Below, piece after piece: positions 8,601-17,818 of a stretch of 64,000 nucleotides of DNA. The translations under genes and the position numbers were made by a program. Under the pieces are notes generated by a model, which did no database searches, was not told the DNA's origin, and saw only the letters and a program-made list of their open reading frames with translations. Within the stretch, counting starts at the first letter, position 1, and every line of letters begins with the position of its first letter. The stretch comes from Streptomyces sp. GSL17-111 (GTDB lineage: Bacteria; Actinomycetota; Actinomycetes; Streptomycetales; Streptomycetaceae), in NCBI RefSeq assembly GCF_037911585.1, contig NZ_JBAJNS010000001.1, positions 1,239,001 to 1,303,000 on the forward strand, in the 5' to 3' direction.

Positions 8601-9158
8601 TCAGACCTCGAGCAGCTCGGCTTCCTTGTGCTTGAGCAGCTCGTCGACCTGGCCGACGTACTTCGAGGTGGTGTCGTCGAGTTCCTTCTCGGCGCGCCGG
8701 CCCTCGTCCTCGCCGATGTCGCCGTCCTTGACGGCCTTGTCGATGGCCTCCTTGGCCTTGCGACGGACGCTGCGGATGGAGACCTTCGCGTCCTCGCCCT
8801 TACCCTTGGCGACCTTGATGTACTGCTTGCGCCGCTCCTCGGTGAGCTCGGGGAACGTCACTCGGATGATGCTGCCGTCGTTCGACGGGTTGACGCCGAG
8901 GTCGGAGTCGCGGATGGCCTGCTCGATGTTGCGCAGCGCGCTCTTGTCGAACGGGGTCACCACGGCCATGCGCGGCTCCGGGACCGAGAAGGACGCCAGC
9001 TGGTTGATCGGCGTCAGCGCCCCGTAGTAGTCGGCCACGATCTTGTTGAACATCGCCGGGTGCGCACGTCCGGTGCGGATCGCGGCGAAGTCCTCCTTGG
9101 CGACGACGACCGCCTTCTCCATCTTCTCCTCGGCTTCGAGGAGGGTCTCTTCGATCAC
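8601..9158 (-). CDS. frr: Ribosome recycling factor
   Basis: 185 aa from a GTG at 9158. The frame is open further upstream, but the family start ([12 protein letters not shown]) and a CAGGAG Shine-Dalgarno favour this codon. RRF hallmarks: [19 protein letters not shown] at about 30-48, a three-helix bundle, and the C-terminal basic-acidic helix ending HKEAELLEV. It splits the post-termination ribosome with EF-G. It lies between pyrH and cdsA as in other actinobacteria, 154 bp after pyrH. Confidence 0.96.
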   Translation of the reverse strand: MIEETLLEAEEKMEKAVVVAKEDFAAIRTGRAHPAMFNKIVADYYGALTPINQLASFSVPEPRMAVVTPFDKSALRNIEQAIRDSDLGVNPSNDGSIIRVTFPELTEERRKQYIKVAKGKGEDAKVSIRSVRRKAKEAIDKAVKDGDIGEDEGRRAEKELDDTTSKYVGQVDELLKHKEAELLEV

Positions 9159-9312
9159 CACGTGCTCCTGGTTCGATGAATGAGCGGATTGAGCGGATTC
9201 GGGCGGTGCCCCCGCGTCCCGGTCCTCGGGTTCCCGTCCCGGGTCGTCGCGGGCAGCGCCCCGGTGCCTGCACGATGTCCGACCGGCAGGCCCGTGTCCA
9301 CCGGTGCGGCGG

Positions 9313-10062
9313 TCAGCTCCTGGTGCTCTGGCTGCTGACCAGCGTGCCGATCTTCTCACCTTGGACGGCGCGCGCGATATTGCCCTCGGCGAGGAGCTCG
9401 AAGACGAGGATCGGCAGCTTGTTGTCCCGACACAGGGTGATGGCGGTCATGTCGGCCACCTTGAGGTCGCGCGTGATGACCTCGTCGTAGTTCAGGGCGT
9501 CGAACTTGACCGCGTCCCTGTTCTTGGCCGGGTCGGAGTCGTAGACACCGTCCACGCCGTTCTTACCCATGAGCATGGCCTCGGCGTGGATCTCCAGGGC
9601 ACGCTGGGCGGCGGTGGTGTCGGTGGAGAAGTACGGCATGCCCATGCCGGCGCCGAAGATGACCACGCGGCCCTTCTCCAGGTGCCGGATCGCCCGCAGC
9701 GGGATGTACGGCTCGGCGACCTGCCCCATGGTGATGGCGGTCTGGACCCGGGAGTCGATGCCCTCCTTCTCCAGGAAGTCCTGGAGGGCGAGGCAGTTCA
9801 TGACCGTGCCCAGCATGCCCATGTAGTCGGACCGGGCCCGGTCCATGCCCCGTACCTGGAGCTCAGCGCCACGGAAGAAGTTGCCGCCGCCGAGCACGAC
9901 GGCGATCTGCGCCCCGTCCCGGACCACGGCCGCGATCTCCCGCGCGATCTTGTGCACGATGTCGGGGTCGACGCCCAGGCCGCCGCCGCCCGAGAACGCC
10001 TCGCCGGAGAGCTTCAGCAGGAATCGGCGGGGGATGTCGGTGTCGGTTTCGGTCCTGCTCAT
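9313..10062 (-). CDS. pyrH: UMP kinase
   Basis: 249 aa. Start chosen at the ATG at 10062, six bases after GAGGAG; a GTG six codons upstream is not needed. Amino-acid-kinase-family motifs are present: LLKLSGEAF near the N-terminus, [10 protein letters not shown] for phosphate and UMP contact, and [12 protein letters not shown] and [15 protein letters not shown] in the C-terminal nucleotide domain. It phosphorylates UMP to UDP with ATP and is normally feedback inhibited by UTP. It is separated from tsf by a large hairpin, so it probably has its own promoter or is read through from tsf. Confidence 0.96.
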   Translation of the reverse strand: MSRTETDTDIPRRFLLKLSGEAFSGGGGLGVDPDIVHKIAREIAAVVRDGAQIAVVLGGGNFFRGAELQVRGMDRARSDYMGMLGTVMNCLALQDFLEKEGIDSRVQTAITMGQVAEPYIPLRAIRHLEKGRVVIFGAGMGMPYFSTDTTAAQRALEIHAEAMLMGKNGVDGVYDSDPAKNRDAVKFDALNYDEVITRDLKVADMTAITLCRDNKLPILVFELLAEGNIARAVQGEKIGTLVSSQSTRS

Positions 10063-10081
10063 GGGGATCTCCTCGTGCACA

Positions 10082-10137
10082 TACGAGGAAGGCCATTGCC
10101 GGAACTGGCGGGTTCCTGTGGCAATGGCCTCCTCGTA
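10082..10137 (-). terminator. Long hairpin between tsf and pyrH
   Basis: Arms 10082-10100 and 10120-10137 are complementary over 18 bp with one bulged A, and an inner GGAAC/GTTCC pairs within the loop. It ends about 20 nt before the pyrH start. It would reduce readthrough from tsf into pyrH. There is no U-tract, as is common for Streptomyces terminators. Confidence 0.65.
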
Positions 10138-10195
10138 GCGGCTTGTCCGGGCTGCCGTGTGCCCGACCCTATAGCGGTCGGACCGCTGTGGTGGC

Positions 10196-11032
10196 TCAGG
10201 CGCCCACGCGGATGCGCGCGAAACGGCTCAGCGAGACACCGGCCTCGTCCAGAACCTTCTGGACGGACTTCTTGTTGTCCTTGGCGAAGGGCTGGTCCAG
10301 GAGGCAGTTCTCCTTGAAGAAGCCGTTGAGGCGACCCTCGACGATCTTCGGCAGGGCGGCCTCGGGCTTGCCCTCCTCCTTCGCGGTGGCCTCGGCGACG
10401 CGGCGCTCGTTCTCCACGGTCTCGGCCGGAACCTCGTCGCGGGAGACGTACGTGGGCGCGAAGGCGGCGATGTGCTGCGCGACGTCCTTGGCGACCTCGG
10501 CGTTCTCCTTGTCCAGCTGCACGAGCACGCCCACCTGCGGCGGCAGGTCGGGGTTGGTGCGGTGCAGGTAGGTGGCGACGAAGCCGCCGGAGAACTGCGC
10601 GAAGCGGTCGAGCACGATCTTCTCGCCCAGCTCGGCGTTCTTCTCGTCGACGTAGGCCTGGACCGTCTTGCCGCTCTCGATCTCGGAGGCGAGCAGGGCG
10701 GCGGCGTCGGCCGGGGAGGTCGCGGCGATGTGCTCGGCGATGGTGGCCACCGCGGCCTGGAACTTGTCGCCCTTGGCGACGAAGTCCGTCTCGCACTTCA
10801 GCTCGACCAGGACGCCGGAGGCCTTGTCGTCCGCGATCAGCGCGGCGACGGCGCCGTTCTCGGCGGTGCGGGACTCGCGCTTGGCGACGCCCTTCTGGCC
10901 CTTGACCCGGAGGATCTCGACGGCCTTGTCGACGTTGCCGTCGCCCTCGTCGAGCGCCTTCTTGCAGTCCATCATGCCGGCGCCGGTGAGCTCCCGGAGC
11001 TTCTTGACGTCGGCGGCGGTGTAGTTCGCCAT
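10196..11032 (-). CDS. tsf: Translation elongation factor Ts
   Basis: 278 aa from the ATG at 11032, where the family sequence [17 protein letters not shown] begins; the longer frame upstream lacks similarity. Both EF-Ts signatures are clear: [16 protein letters not shown] near residue 10 and [13 protein letters not shown] near residue 75. Next come the core and coiled-coil region and the C-terminal LLDQPFAKD. It releases GDP from EF-Tu. It is second in the rpsB-tsf operon and is flanked on both sides by strong hairpins. Confidence 0.96.
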   Translation of the reverse strand: MANYTAADVKKLRELTGAGMMDCKKALDEGDGNVDKAVEILRVKGQKGVAKRESRTAENGAVAALIADDKASGVLVELKCETDFVAKGDKFQAAVATIAEHIAATSPADAAALLASEIESGKTVQAYVDEKNAELGEKIVLDRFAQFSGGFVATYLHRTNPDLPPQVGVLVQLDKENAEVAKDVAQHIAAFAPTYVSRDEVPAETVENERRVAEATAKEEGKPEAALPKIVEGRLNGFFKENCLLDQPFAKDNKKSVQKVLDEAGVSLSRFARIRVGA

Positions 11033-11126
11033 GGGGTGAATCTCTTCCCGAAAAGTCGATGAAGGAAATCGAGTGGCCTGGGTCGGGCCGGTCCCGGGTC
11101 GACGGGGCCGGCCGTCCTCAGGTGCG

Positions 11127-11173
11127 GGCGCACGGCGGGAGCGACGCGGCACGCGTCGCTCCCGCCGTGCGCC
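11127..11173 (-). terminator. Perfect 22-bp hairpin between rpsB and tsf
   Basis: Positions 11127-11148 and 11152-11173 are perfectly complementary over 22 bp with a three-base loop. It starts about 25 nt after the rpsB stop and ends about 95 nt before tsf, so it lies inside the operon. It probably acts as a partial terminator or mRNA processing/stability element setting the S2 to EF-Ts ratio. No U-run follows. Confidence 0.75.
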
Positions 11174-11197
11174 TGACATGCACGGTGTGTCCGGGCG

Positions 11198-12112
11198 TCA
11201 GCCCTGCTCGGCGGGAGCCTCGGGAGCGGCGGCCTGCTCCTGGGCCGGCTCCTCGGCGGGCTTGTCCTCGGCCTTGTCCTCGGCCTTGGCCTCGGTGGCG
11301 TCCTCGGCCTTGGCCTCGGTGCCCTCAGCGGCGGCCTTCTCGCCCTCCAGCAGGTTGCGCTCCCACTCCGGCAGCGGCTCGGCCACGGCCTGCTCGCCGC
11401 CGCCCTTGCCCTCGGCAGCGCCGGAACGGGCGATCAGGCCCTCCGCCACCGCGTCGGCGATCACGCGGGTCAGCAGCGTGACGGAGCGGATCGCGTCGTC
11501 GTTGCCCGGGATCTTGTAGTCGACCTCGTCCGGGTCGCAGTTGGTGTCCAGGATCGCGACGACCGGGATGTTGAGCTTCCGGGCCTCGCCGACGGCGATG
11601 TGCTCCTTCTTGGTGTCCACGATCCAGACGGCGCTGGGCACCTTCTGCATGTCGCGGATACCGCCGAGGGTCTTCTCCAGCTTCGCCTTCTCGCGGGAGA
11701 GGACGAGCAGCTCCTTCTTGGTGAGGCCGGAGGCGGCCACGTCCTCGAAGTCGATCTGCTCCAGCTCCTTGAGGCGCTGCAGCCGCTTGTGCACGGTCGA
11801 GAAGTTGGTCAGCATGCCGCCCAGCCAGCGCTGGTTGACGTAGGGCATGCCCACGCGCGTCGCCTGCTCGGCGATCGCCTCCTGCGCCTGCTTCTTGGTG
11901 CCGACGAACATGACGGTGCCGCCGTGGGCGACCGTCTCCTTGACGAACTCGTAGGCGCGGTCGATGTACGACAGCGACTGGAGCAGGTCGATGATGTAGA
12001 TGCCGTTGCGCTCGGTGAAGATGAAGCGCTTCATCTTCGGGTTCCAGCGGCGGGTCTGGTGCCCGAAGTGGACGCCGCTCTCCAGCAGCTCCCGCATCGT
12101 GACGACGGCCAT
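11198..12112 (-). CDS. rpsB: 30S ribosomal protein S2
   Basis: 304 aa from the ATG at 12112. The S2 core is unmistakable: [18 protein letters not shown] at the start, then [21 protein letters not shown], and [27 protein letters not shown]. After about residue 250 there is an Ala/Glu/Lys-rich tail with EAKAED repeats, characteristic of actinobacterial S2 and probably disordered. S2 binds the back of the 30S head-body junction. First gene of rpsB-tsf. Confidence 0.97.
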   Translation of the reverse strand: MAVVTMRELLESGVHFGHQTRRWNPKMKRFIFTERNGIYIIDLLQSLSYIDRAYEFVKETVAHGGTVMFVGTKKQAQEAIAEQATRVGMPYVNQRWLGGMLTNFSTVHKRLQRLKELEQIDFEDVAASGLTKKELLVLSREKAKLEKTLGGIRDMQKVPSAVWIVDTKKEHIAVGEARKLNIPVVAILDTNCDPDEVDYKIPGNDDAIRSVTLLTRVIADAVAEGLIARSGAAEGKGGGEQAVAEPLPEWERNLLEGEKAAAEGTEAKAEDATEAKAEDKAEDKPAEEPAQEQAAAPEAPAEQG

Positions 12113-12447
12113 GGCCGTTCTCCTCGTGGTGTCTCGGTTGTCGGCGACGGCCGGTGGCCGTGCCCCTGACGCCCCGGACGCGTCGTACCTGGCGTCCGTG
12201 CCGTCCACGCAGGTGGAGGGCGGTTCGTCAGGACCGAGATGCGCGGCCACCCGCCGGACGGACCGGGAGGGGTGGCGGGGCGTGCGAAGTCGACCCGGTG
12301 ACCCGGGTCGCCAGCAGAAGTGTACGGGACCGGCCGCACACCGAGCGACACGCTCGGGCGGGTGACGGTCTTGTCCACAACCGACCGGTTGTCCACAGAC
12401 CTCGTCCATGATCAGCGAGCGACGCGGGGGCCTGTCACCGTGCGTGC
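12113..12447. other. Divergent intergenic region of rpsB and the M23-like gene
   Basis: 335 bases without a gene. It holds the rpsB leader and promoter (minus strand) and the promoter of the M23-like gene (plus strand). An 8-bp stem with loop TGAC occurs at 12291-12310, and a TACACT hexamer on the minus strand just upstream of it (about 12319-12324) could be the rpsB -10 box; no good -35 is visible. Two DnaA boxes lie at the right edge. Confidence 0.4.
12371..12397 (+). promoter_or_regulatory. Pair of consensus DnaA boxes
   Basis: TTGTCCACA occurs at 12371-12379 and again at 12389-12397, same strand, start-to-start distance 18 bp. This is the DnaA box preferred by Streptomyces DnaA. The pair lies about 50 bp upstream of the M23-like gene and upstream of rpsB, away from any replication origin gene, so a regulatory or DnaA-titrating role is more likely than an origin. 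Confidence 0.65.
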
Positions 12448-13443
12448 ATGCGCAGACCTTCGAGAGGCGTCCCGCTCACGCCCCCGCTGCTCCTGCTGTC
12501 CCTCCTGGCCCTCGTGATCCCCACCGCCGGACCGGCGTCGGCCGCGTCGACGGAGCCACCGGTGGCACGGGGGACCCCGGTGTGGCCGCTGGAGCCGTTG
12601 GAGCCCGGCACCGGCGTGGTGCGGGACTTCGCGCCCCCACCCGAGCGCTGGCACCCGGGCCATCGTGGCGTCGACCTGGCCGGGCGGGCGGGCCTACCGG
12701 TCCGCGCCGCGGTGGACGGCGAGGTGGTGTTCGCCGGAGAGGTCGCCGGGCGGGGCGTCGTCTCCGTGGAACTGCCGACGGCGTCGGGTCCCGCGCTGCG
12801 GACGACGTACGAACCCGTCCGGCCCTCCGTCGCGCGGGGCGACCGCGTCCGGGCGGGGCAGGTGCTCGGCACCCTCCTCGGCCGGCCCTCACACTGCGCG
12901 CCACGGGTCTGCCTGCACTGGGGGCTCCTGCGGGGGCGGTCCTACGAGAACCCGCTGTCGTTGCTGCGACACGGGCGCCCGGTGCTCCTCCCGGTCTCCG
13001 GCGTCCCGGTGCCGACGCCGCGCGCCCGGGTGGCCGCCGACCTGCGGCGGACCGCCGACCGACGCCCGGCGGACGCGGCGGGCGCCGGCTCGGGGAGCGG
13101 GACGCGCGGGGCGGGGCTGGGCGCGGCGGTCCTCCTGACCGGGGCGGCCGCGTGGGCCTCGCGTCGGCTCCGTCGGCAGCGGACCGGCCCGGGGATCGCA
13201 GGGCCCGCGGGTACGGCGGCTCGGGAAGCAGAGCGCGGCCGCGTCGGGCGCGGCACCGGGCTCAGGAAGGACGGGTGGCGGCGCGCAGGGCCATGGCGAC
13301 CACGGCCTCCGTCACCACCGCCGGGTCCTCCGCTGCGAGCTCGATGCGTCGCACTGCGGCATCCACCAGCCCCTGGAGCAGGACGGCGGCGAGCCGGGGC
13401 TCCTCGTGGCCGAGTGCCTCCAGGGCTTCGACCGTCATGGTGA
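12448..13443 (+). CDS. Secreted M23/LytM-like protein with degenerate zinc site
   Basis: 331 aa. A signal peptide (about residues 1-33, hydrophobic core [15 protein letters not shown] cleavage region) precedes an M23 domain at about 50-175. The first zinc motif is intact (HRGVDLAG), but the HxH pair of active peptidases reads CLH in VCLHWGLL, so one ligand is replaced by Cys. A hydrophobic segment near 215-235 followed by Arg could anchor it. The last ~60 codons run 182 bases into the convergent TetR gene and look like low-complexity shadow sequence, so the true end may be near 13250. Probably a cell-wall-binding or scaffold role rather than active endopeptidase. Confidence 0.7.
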   Translation: MRRPSRGVPLTPPLLLLSLLALVIPTAGPASAASTEPPVARGTPVWPLEPLEPGTGVVRDFAPPPERWHPGHRGVDLAGRAGLPVRAAVDGEVVFAGEVAGRGVVSVELPTASGPALRTTYEPVRPSVARGDRVRAGQVLGTLLGRPSHCAPRVCLHWGLLRGRSYENPLSLLRHGRPVLLPVSGVPVPTPRARVAADLRRTADRRPADAAGAGSGSGTRGAGLGAAVLLTGAAAWASRRLRRQRTGPGIAGPAGTAAREAERGRVGRGTGLRKDGWRRAGPWRPRPPSPPPGPPLRARCVALRHPPAPGAGRRRAGAPRGRVPPGLRPSW

Positions 13444-13846
13444 TCAACCCACCGTGCGCGGCTCTGATCTGCTCGCGCGCGCCCCGGTCGAGCTCGCCGA
13501 CGGAGATGGCGACCACGGCCCGGTGCCGCCGGTCCCCGGCGAGGGCGAGCTGCTGCCGGACGTACGCCTCGATCCGGCCCTGCGGCGTGGCTGCTTCCGC
13601 CATCGCCGACTCGACCTCGGCCGCCCAGAGGGGGAAGTCCACGGCACACAGTTCTTCGACGACGGCGGCGCGGGAGCGGAAGTACTCGTACACGGACGAG
13701 CGGGCCAGCCCGGTGCGCTCGGCGAGGGCGGGGAAGGTCAGGGCCTCGGTGCCGCCTTCGGACAGCAGGGTGCGGGCCGCCTCCAGCAGGGCATGGCGTT
13801 GCATCGTCCGGTGCTCGGCCACTGTGGCCGCTCGAATCCTGGGCAC
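13262..13846 (-). CDS. TetR-family transcriptional regulator
   Basis: 194 aa from a GTG. The N-terminal helix-turn-helix (about residues 15-60) has the family pattern LLEAARTLLSEGGTEALTF, then LAERTGLARSSVYEYFRSRAAVVEEL. The C-terminal two-thirds is an all-helical ligand-binding domain with no recognised effector. Its 3' end overlaps the convergent M23-like reading frame. It is located between that gene and whiG; the 64-bp gap to whiG and the same direction suggest possible readthrough from whiG. Target unknown. Confidence 0.85.
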   Translation of the reverse strand: MPRIRAATVAEHRTMQRHALLEAARTLLSEGGTEALTFPALAERTGLARSSVYEYFRSRAAVVEELCAVDFPLWAAEVESAMAEAATPQGRIEAYVRQQLALAGDRRHRAVVAISVGELDRGAREQIRAAHGGLITMTVEALEALGHEEPRLAAVLLQGLVDAAVRRIELAAEDPAVVTEAVVAMALRAATRPS

Positions 13847-13910
13847 GTGTCCCAGCCTACGACCTGCAGATCACCGGATCACGGTTGAGGCACACGTGCG
13901 GAAAGACGAT

Positions 13911-14750
13911 TCAGCGGTCGACTTCGGCCAGTTTCGCCCGCAGTTGGAGAACCGACTTGGTGTGGATCTGACTGACCCGGCTCTCCGTCACCCCCAGCAC
14001 CTCCCCGATCTCGGCGAGCGTCAGGCCCTCGTAGTAGTAGAGGGTGACCACGGTCTTCTCCCGCTCGGGGAGGGTGTTCACCGCCCGGGCGAGCAGTCTG
14101 CGCAGCTCCCGGTCCTCGGCGACCTCGACGGGGTTGTCCGCCGCCGTGTCCTCCAGCGTGTCCATCAGGCTCAGCCGGTCGCCGCTCTCCCCGCCGACGT
14201 GCAGGAGCTCCTCCAGGGCGACGACGTTGGCCAGGGAGAGCTGGCTGAAGACGGCGTGCAGGTCCTCGACGGCGATGCCCATCTCGGTGGCGACCTCGCT
14301 CTCCGTCGGCGTGCGGCGCAGCGTCGCTTCCAGGGCGGCGTAGGAGCGCTCCACGGCCCTGGCCTTCTGACGGACGGAACGGGGGATCCAGTCCAGGGCC
14401 CGCAGCTCGTCGATCATGGCCCCCCGGATGCGGGTGATGGCGTACGTCTCGAACTTGATCGAGCGCTCGGGGTCGAACTTCTCGATCGCGTCGATCAGCC
14501 CGAAGACTCCCGAGGAGACGAAGTCGGCCTGTTCCACATTGGCGGGCAGCCCGACGCTGACACGGCCGGCCACGTACTTCACCAGGGGCGAGTAGTGCAG
14601 GATCAGCTGTTCGCGCAGACGCTCGTCCCCCGTGCTCTTGTACGACCGCCACAGCTGCTCCAGTGAGCGGGGTGCGGCGTGCTGCGCCGCACCGGGCTCG
14701 GCCGGCGGCGCCGTGGCCGGCCGGGGTGACGCGGAGATGTGGTGGGGCAT
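13911..14750 (-). CDS. whiG: Sporulation RNA polymerase sigma factor WhiG
   Basis: 279 aa, a FliA/SigD-type sigma factor. Region 2 contains [17 protein letters not shown] and [28 protein letters not shown] (about 48-105). Region 3 follows, and region 4 has [41 protein letters not shown] near 225-265. In Streptomyces WhiG commits aerial hyphae to sporulation by activating whiH and whiI, and is held back by an anti-sigma factor with c-di-GMP. The position near rpsB and dprA is the conserved Streptomyces location. A long leader upstream holds operator-like repeats. Confidence 0.96.
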   Translation of the reverse strand: MPHHISASPRPATAPPAEPGAAQHAAPRSLEQLWRSYKSTGDERLREQLILHYSPLVKYVAGRVSVGLPANVEQADFVSSGVFGLIDAIEKFDPERSIKFETYAITRIRGAMIDELRALDWIPRSVRQKARAVERSYAALEATLRRTPTESEVATEMGIAVEDLHAVFSQLSLANVVALEELLHVGGESGDRLSLMDTLEDTAADNPVEVAEDRELRRLLARAVNTLPEREKTVVTLYYYEGLTLAEIGEVLGVTESRVSQIHTKSVLQLRAKLAEVDR

Positions 14751-15071
14751 TCGTTACCTGGAGCCGTTCTGCCGGGGTCGGAGCCGTGATCAGAGATCGA
14801 GGGACGGTTGCGGGGAGCCGTGAGGAGTGGCCCGGCGTCGAGGAGGGGAGGGAGAACTTTGCGAGCGTAGCGTGACCATCACGTCGCAAAGGGCGATGAG
14901 CGTTCGATGCGGGATGCGCAGATACGTTCTTCGGCCCGCACCCTGGTGGGACTCCCATGCCGCCCGCGCCGCCCCGCGCAGGCCCACGCATATCTGCCGT
15001 TCCAGGCGCATGTGCTCACCCTTTCACTCGGTCCTCCCAGGTCAAGCACCACTTCGTCACCCGTTGGGGTG
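14751..15071. other. whiG upstream region
   Basis: 321 bases between the dprA stop and the whiG start. It contains inverted repeats at 14857-14891 (separate entry) and GA-rich sequence at 14840-14856. I see no coding frame of value and no RNA gene. Confidence 0.4.
14857..14891. promoter_or_regulatory. Inverted repeats upstream of whiG, BldD-like operator candidate
   Basis: CTTTGCGA (14857-14864) and TCGCAAAG (14884-14891) are perfect inverted repeats flanking GTGACCATCAC (14872-14882), which resembles the BldD half-site arrangement GTGA-n-TCAC. It lies about 110-140 bp upstream of the whiG start. BldD repression of whiG is established in S. coelicolor; that this repeat is the site here is inference. 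Confidence 0.5.
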
Positions 15072-16217
15072 TCACCCGGGCGGGTGTGTCAATTGCCAGC
15101 GGTCTTGGACGCCCTCGACGAACCCGAGAGCCCGGAGTTCGCCGAGCCTGGCGCGGGTCTGTTCGGCCGCTGTTCCGGAGGCCCGGGCCACCCACTCCAC
15201 GGGTACGGCACGCCCGGCGGGCAGGGCTTCGAGGACCCGCGCGGTGGCCGGATGGAGCAGGTCGCGCGCGAGCACCGGCCGGTCGGGAACCGGCGCCAGC
15301 GCGCCCATCGGCCCGACCAGCTCGATCACCTCCTCGGCGCTGGTCACCAGCTGGCCCTCGTTCCGTAGCAGTGCGTGCACGCCCGAGGAGAGCCCTGAGG
15401 TGACGGCACCGGGCACCCCCATGGTGTGCCTGCCCAGCCGGGCCGCCCAGCGCGCGGTCGCCAGGGAGCCGCTGCGCAGCCGGGCCTCCACGACGACGGT
15501 GCCCCGGGTGAGCGCCGCGATGACGCGGTTGCGCAGGACGAACCGGGGGCGCGTGGGGTGCTCACCCGGCGCCAGCTCGGCGAGCAGCCAGCCCTCCCGG
15601 CCCAGGCGCGAGATCAACTCGCGGTTGCCCGGCGGGTAGGCGACGTCGACCCCGCAGGCCAGCACGCCGACCGTCGCGCCCCCCACCGCCAGCGCTCCCC
15701 GGTGCGCCGCTCCGTCCACGCCGTACGCGGCGCCGGAGACGACCGTCCAACCGCGCTCGGCGAGGTCGGCCCCGAGCACGGACGCGACATGGGCGCCGTA
15801 CTCCGTGCAGGCTCTCGCGCCGACCACGGCCACCGACCGCAGCGCCCCGAAGCGGAGCGAGGCCGCGCCCCGGACCCACAACCCGACCGGCCTGGCCGCC
15901 GCCAGGTCGTCCAGCTGCCCCGGCCACTCGACGTCCCCGGGGCACAGGAACCGGCCGCCGAGCGCGGTCAGCGCCTCCAGATCCTCGGCCGGACGTGCGG
16001 CCGCGGCCCGCAGGCGCAGGCCCGCCCAGCGCCGATCGCTCGCCCCCGGCAGCGGAGTGGCGGCGCCGAGGGCCCGCGCCGTCTCCACCGGCCCGTAGCG
16101 GGTGAGCCAGCTCCCGGCGAGCTCGTCGCCCGGCTCGACGATCCGGGTCAGCGCCACCCGGGCCAGCCGCTCCTCGTCGGTGGCGCCCCCTCCCCCGGTG
16201 GCGCCCGTGCCGCTCAT
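15072..16217 (-). CDS. dprA: DNA-processing protein DprA (DNA recombination mediator)
   Basis: 381 aa from the ATG at 16217, which overlaps the yifB stop as ATGA. The Rossmann-like DprA core is present: VAVVGARACTEYG, TVVSGAAYGVDGAAHRGAL, GVLACGVDVAYPPGNREL, and PRFVLRNRVIAALTRGTVVVEA (about residues 130-270). A C-terminal winged-helix-like domain ends the protein. It loads RecA on single-stranded DNA during transformation. In Streptomyces, not known to be naturally competent, its role is unclear. Part of the yraN-yifB-dprA operon. Confidence 0.92.
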   Translation of the reverse strand: MSGTGATGGGGATDEERLARVALTRIVEPGDELAGSWLTRYGPVETARALGAATPLPGASDRRWAGLRLRAAAARPAEDLEALTALGGRFLCPGDVEWPGQLDDLAAARPVGLWVRGAASLRFGALRSVAVVGARACTEYGAHVASVLGADLAERGWTVVSGAAYGVDGAAHRGALAVGGATVGVLACGVDVAYPPGNRELISRLGREGWLLAELAPGEHPTRPRFVLRNRVIAALTRGTVVVEARLRSGSLATARWAARLGRHTMGVPGAVTSGLSSGVHALLRNEGQLVTSAEEVIELVGPMGALAPVPDRPVLARDLLHPATARVLEALPAGRAVPVEWVARASGTAAEQTRARLGELRALGFVEGVQDRWQLTHPPG

Positions 16218-17818
16218 CGGCGGACTCCCGCCAGAGGGACGCCCCGGCTGATGCCCGTACGGAGTTGGAGCGCGCTGTCGACGTCTTCCCGACGAGGCCG
16301 GTCGTGACCGCCGAGGTCGGCGACCGTCCAGGCGACCCGCAGCACGCGATCGAGCCCGCGGGCCGTCAGCAGTCCGCGTTCCATGTCGGCCTCGGCGGAC
16401 TGGAGCGCGCCGGGGGCCACCCGCCAGCGGGTACGCAACTCGTGCCCTGGGACCTCGCTGTTGGTCCGCCACGGCGTGTCCGCGTACCGCGCGGCCGCCC
16501 GCTCGCGGGCGCCCAGCACCCGGGCGGCGACCGTCGCGGTGTCCTCACCGCTCCGCCCGGCCGCGAGGAGCTCGGAGCGGGCGACGGGCTCGACGGTGAC
16601 GCGGAGGTCCACCCGGTCCAGAAGCGGCCCCGACAGCCTGGCCCGGTAGCGGCGGACGGCCGAGGGCCGGCATTCGCACGGCTCACCACCGGCCGACCCG
16701 TGCCGACCGCAGGGACACGGGTTCGCGGCGAGGACGAGCAGGAGCCGGGCGGGCATCCGCATCATGCCCTGGGCCCGGGCGACGACGACGTGTCCGGCCT
16801 CCAGCGGCTGCCGCAACGCGTCCAGTAGGCGGCCGCTGCACTCGGCGGCCTCGTCGATGAAGAGCACGCCGTGGTGGGCGAGCGTCACCGCGCCGGGGCG
16901 CGGCAGGCCGGTGCCACCGCCGATGAGGGAGGCCATGCTCGCCGAGTGGTGCGGCGCGCAGTACGGGGGGCGGGAGATCAGCGGCTCCCCCGGCGGCAGG
17001 GCTCCGGCCACCGAGTGCACCGCCGTCGCCTCCAGCGACTCCTGCCGCGTGAGCGGCGGCAGGAGCCCGGGCAACCGCTCCGCGAGCATGGTCTTGCCCG
17101 CGCCGGGGGCACCTTTGAGGAACAGGTGGTGGCGGCCCGCAGCGGCGATCTCCAGGGCCCTGCGGGCGGCCGCCTGACCGGCGACCTCCGCCATGTCCAC
17201 CGGACGGGCGACCGGGGGCCCGCCGCCCCCGACCCCCCAGGGCAGGGCGGGCCCGCCGAGCGGCGTGTCCGGCGCGCCCTCGTCAACGGCCTCCTCCGGC
17301 ACCGGCTCGTCGGCCAGGACGGCGATGAGCTGCCGGAGGCTGCGCACGCCGAGCACAGCGACGTCCGGCACGAGACGGGCCTCGGACACCGCTTGTTCCG
17401 GTACGACGACCTGGCGGTACCCGGCGTCGGCGGCCGCGAGGACGGCGGGCAGGATGCCGCGGACCGGGCGGACCCGGCCGTCCAGCCCCAGCTCCCCGAT
17501 CATCATGACGCCGGCCAGCCGCCGCAGGTCCACACGCTCCGCGGCACCGAGGACGGCGCACGCGACGGCCAGATCGAACCCGCTGCCGCCCTTCGGCACG
17601 GAGGCCGGGCTCAGCCCCACCGTGAGCTTGCGCTGCGGCCACTCGACGCCGGAGTTCACCACTGCGGCGCGGACCCTGTCCTTGCTTTCCACCAGCGACT
17701 TGTCGGGCAGCCCGATGAGGGTGAAGGTGGCGACACCGGGTTCCAGGTCCGCCTGGACCTCGACGAGCACCCCCTCCACCCCCACCAGGGCGACCGAGCA
17801 GGTCCGGGCGAACGGCAT
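16214..17818 (-). CDS. yifB: YifB/ComM-family Mg-chelatase-like AAA+ ATPase
   Basis: 534 aa. An N-terminal Lon-S16-like region (about 10-170: GLPDKSLVESKDRVRAAV, PKGGSGFDLAVACAVL) is followed by a Mg-chelatase AAA domain with Walker A GAPGAGKTMLAER (about 236), Walker B VLFIDEA, the ANPCPCG Cys cluster and a C-terminal lid. ComM, the best studied member, is a hexameric helicase promoting branch migration during transformation. It starts directly after the yraN stop and overlaps dprA, the conserved trio. Confidence 0.92.
   Translation of the reverse strand: MPFARTCSVALVGVEGVLVEVQADLEPGVATFTLIGLPDKSLVESKDRVRAAVVNSGVEWPQRKLTVGLSPASVPKGGSGFDLAVACAVLGAAERVDLRRLAGVMMIGELGLDGRVRPVRGILPAVLAAADAGYRQVVVPEQAVSEARLVPDVAVLGVRSLRQLIAVLADEPVPEEAVDEGAPDTPLGGPALPWGVGGGGPPVARPVDMAEVAGQAAARRALEIAAAGRHHLFLKGAPGAGKTMLAERLPGLLPPLTRQESLEATAVHSVAGALPPGEPLISRPPYCAPHHSASMASLIGGGTGLPRPGAVTLAHHGVLFIDEAAECSGRLLDALRQPLEAGHVVVARAQGMMRMPARLLLVLAANPCPCGRHGSAGGEPCECRPSAVRRYRARLSGPLLDRVDLRVTVEPVARSELLAAGRSGEDTATVAARVLGARERAAARYADTPWRTNSEVPGHELRTRWRVAPGALQSAEADMERGLLTARGLDRVLRVAWTVADLGGHDRPRREDVDSALQLRTGISRGVPLAGVRR

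Noticed and set aside
13838..13853. TGGGCACGTGTCCCA-like palindrome over the TetR start codon, as a self-operator
   Set aside because: The inner bases are asymmetric and the site overlaps the start codon; not enough to claim an operator.
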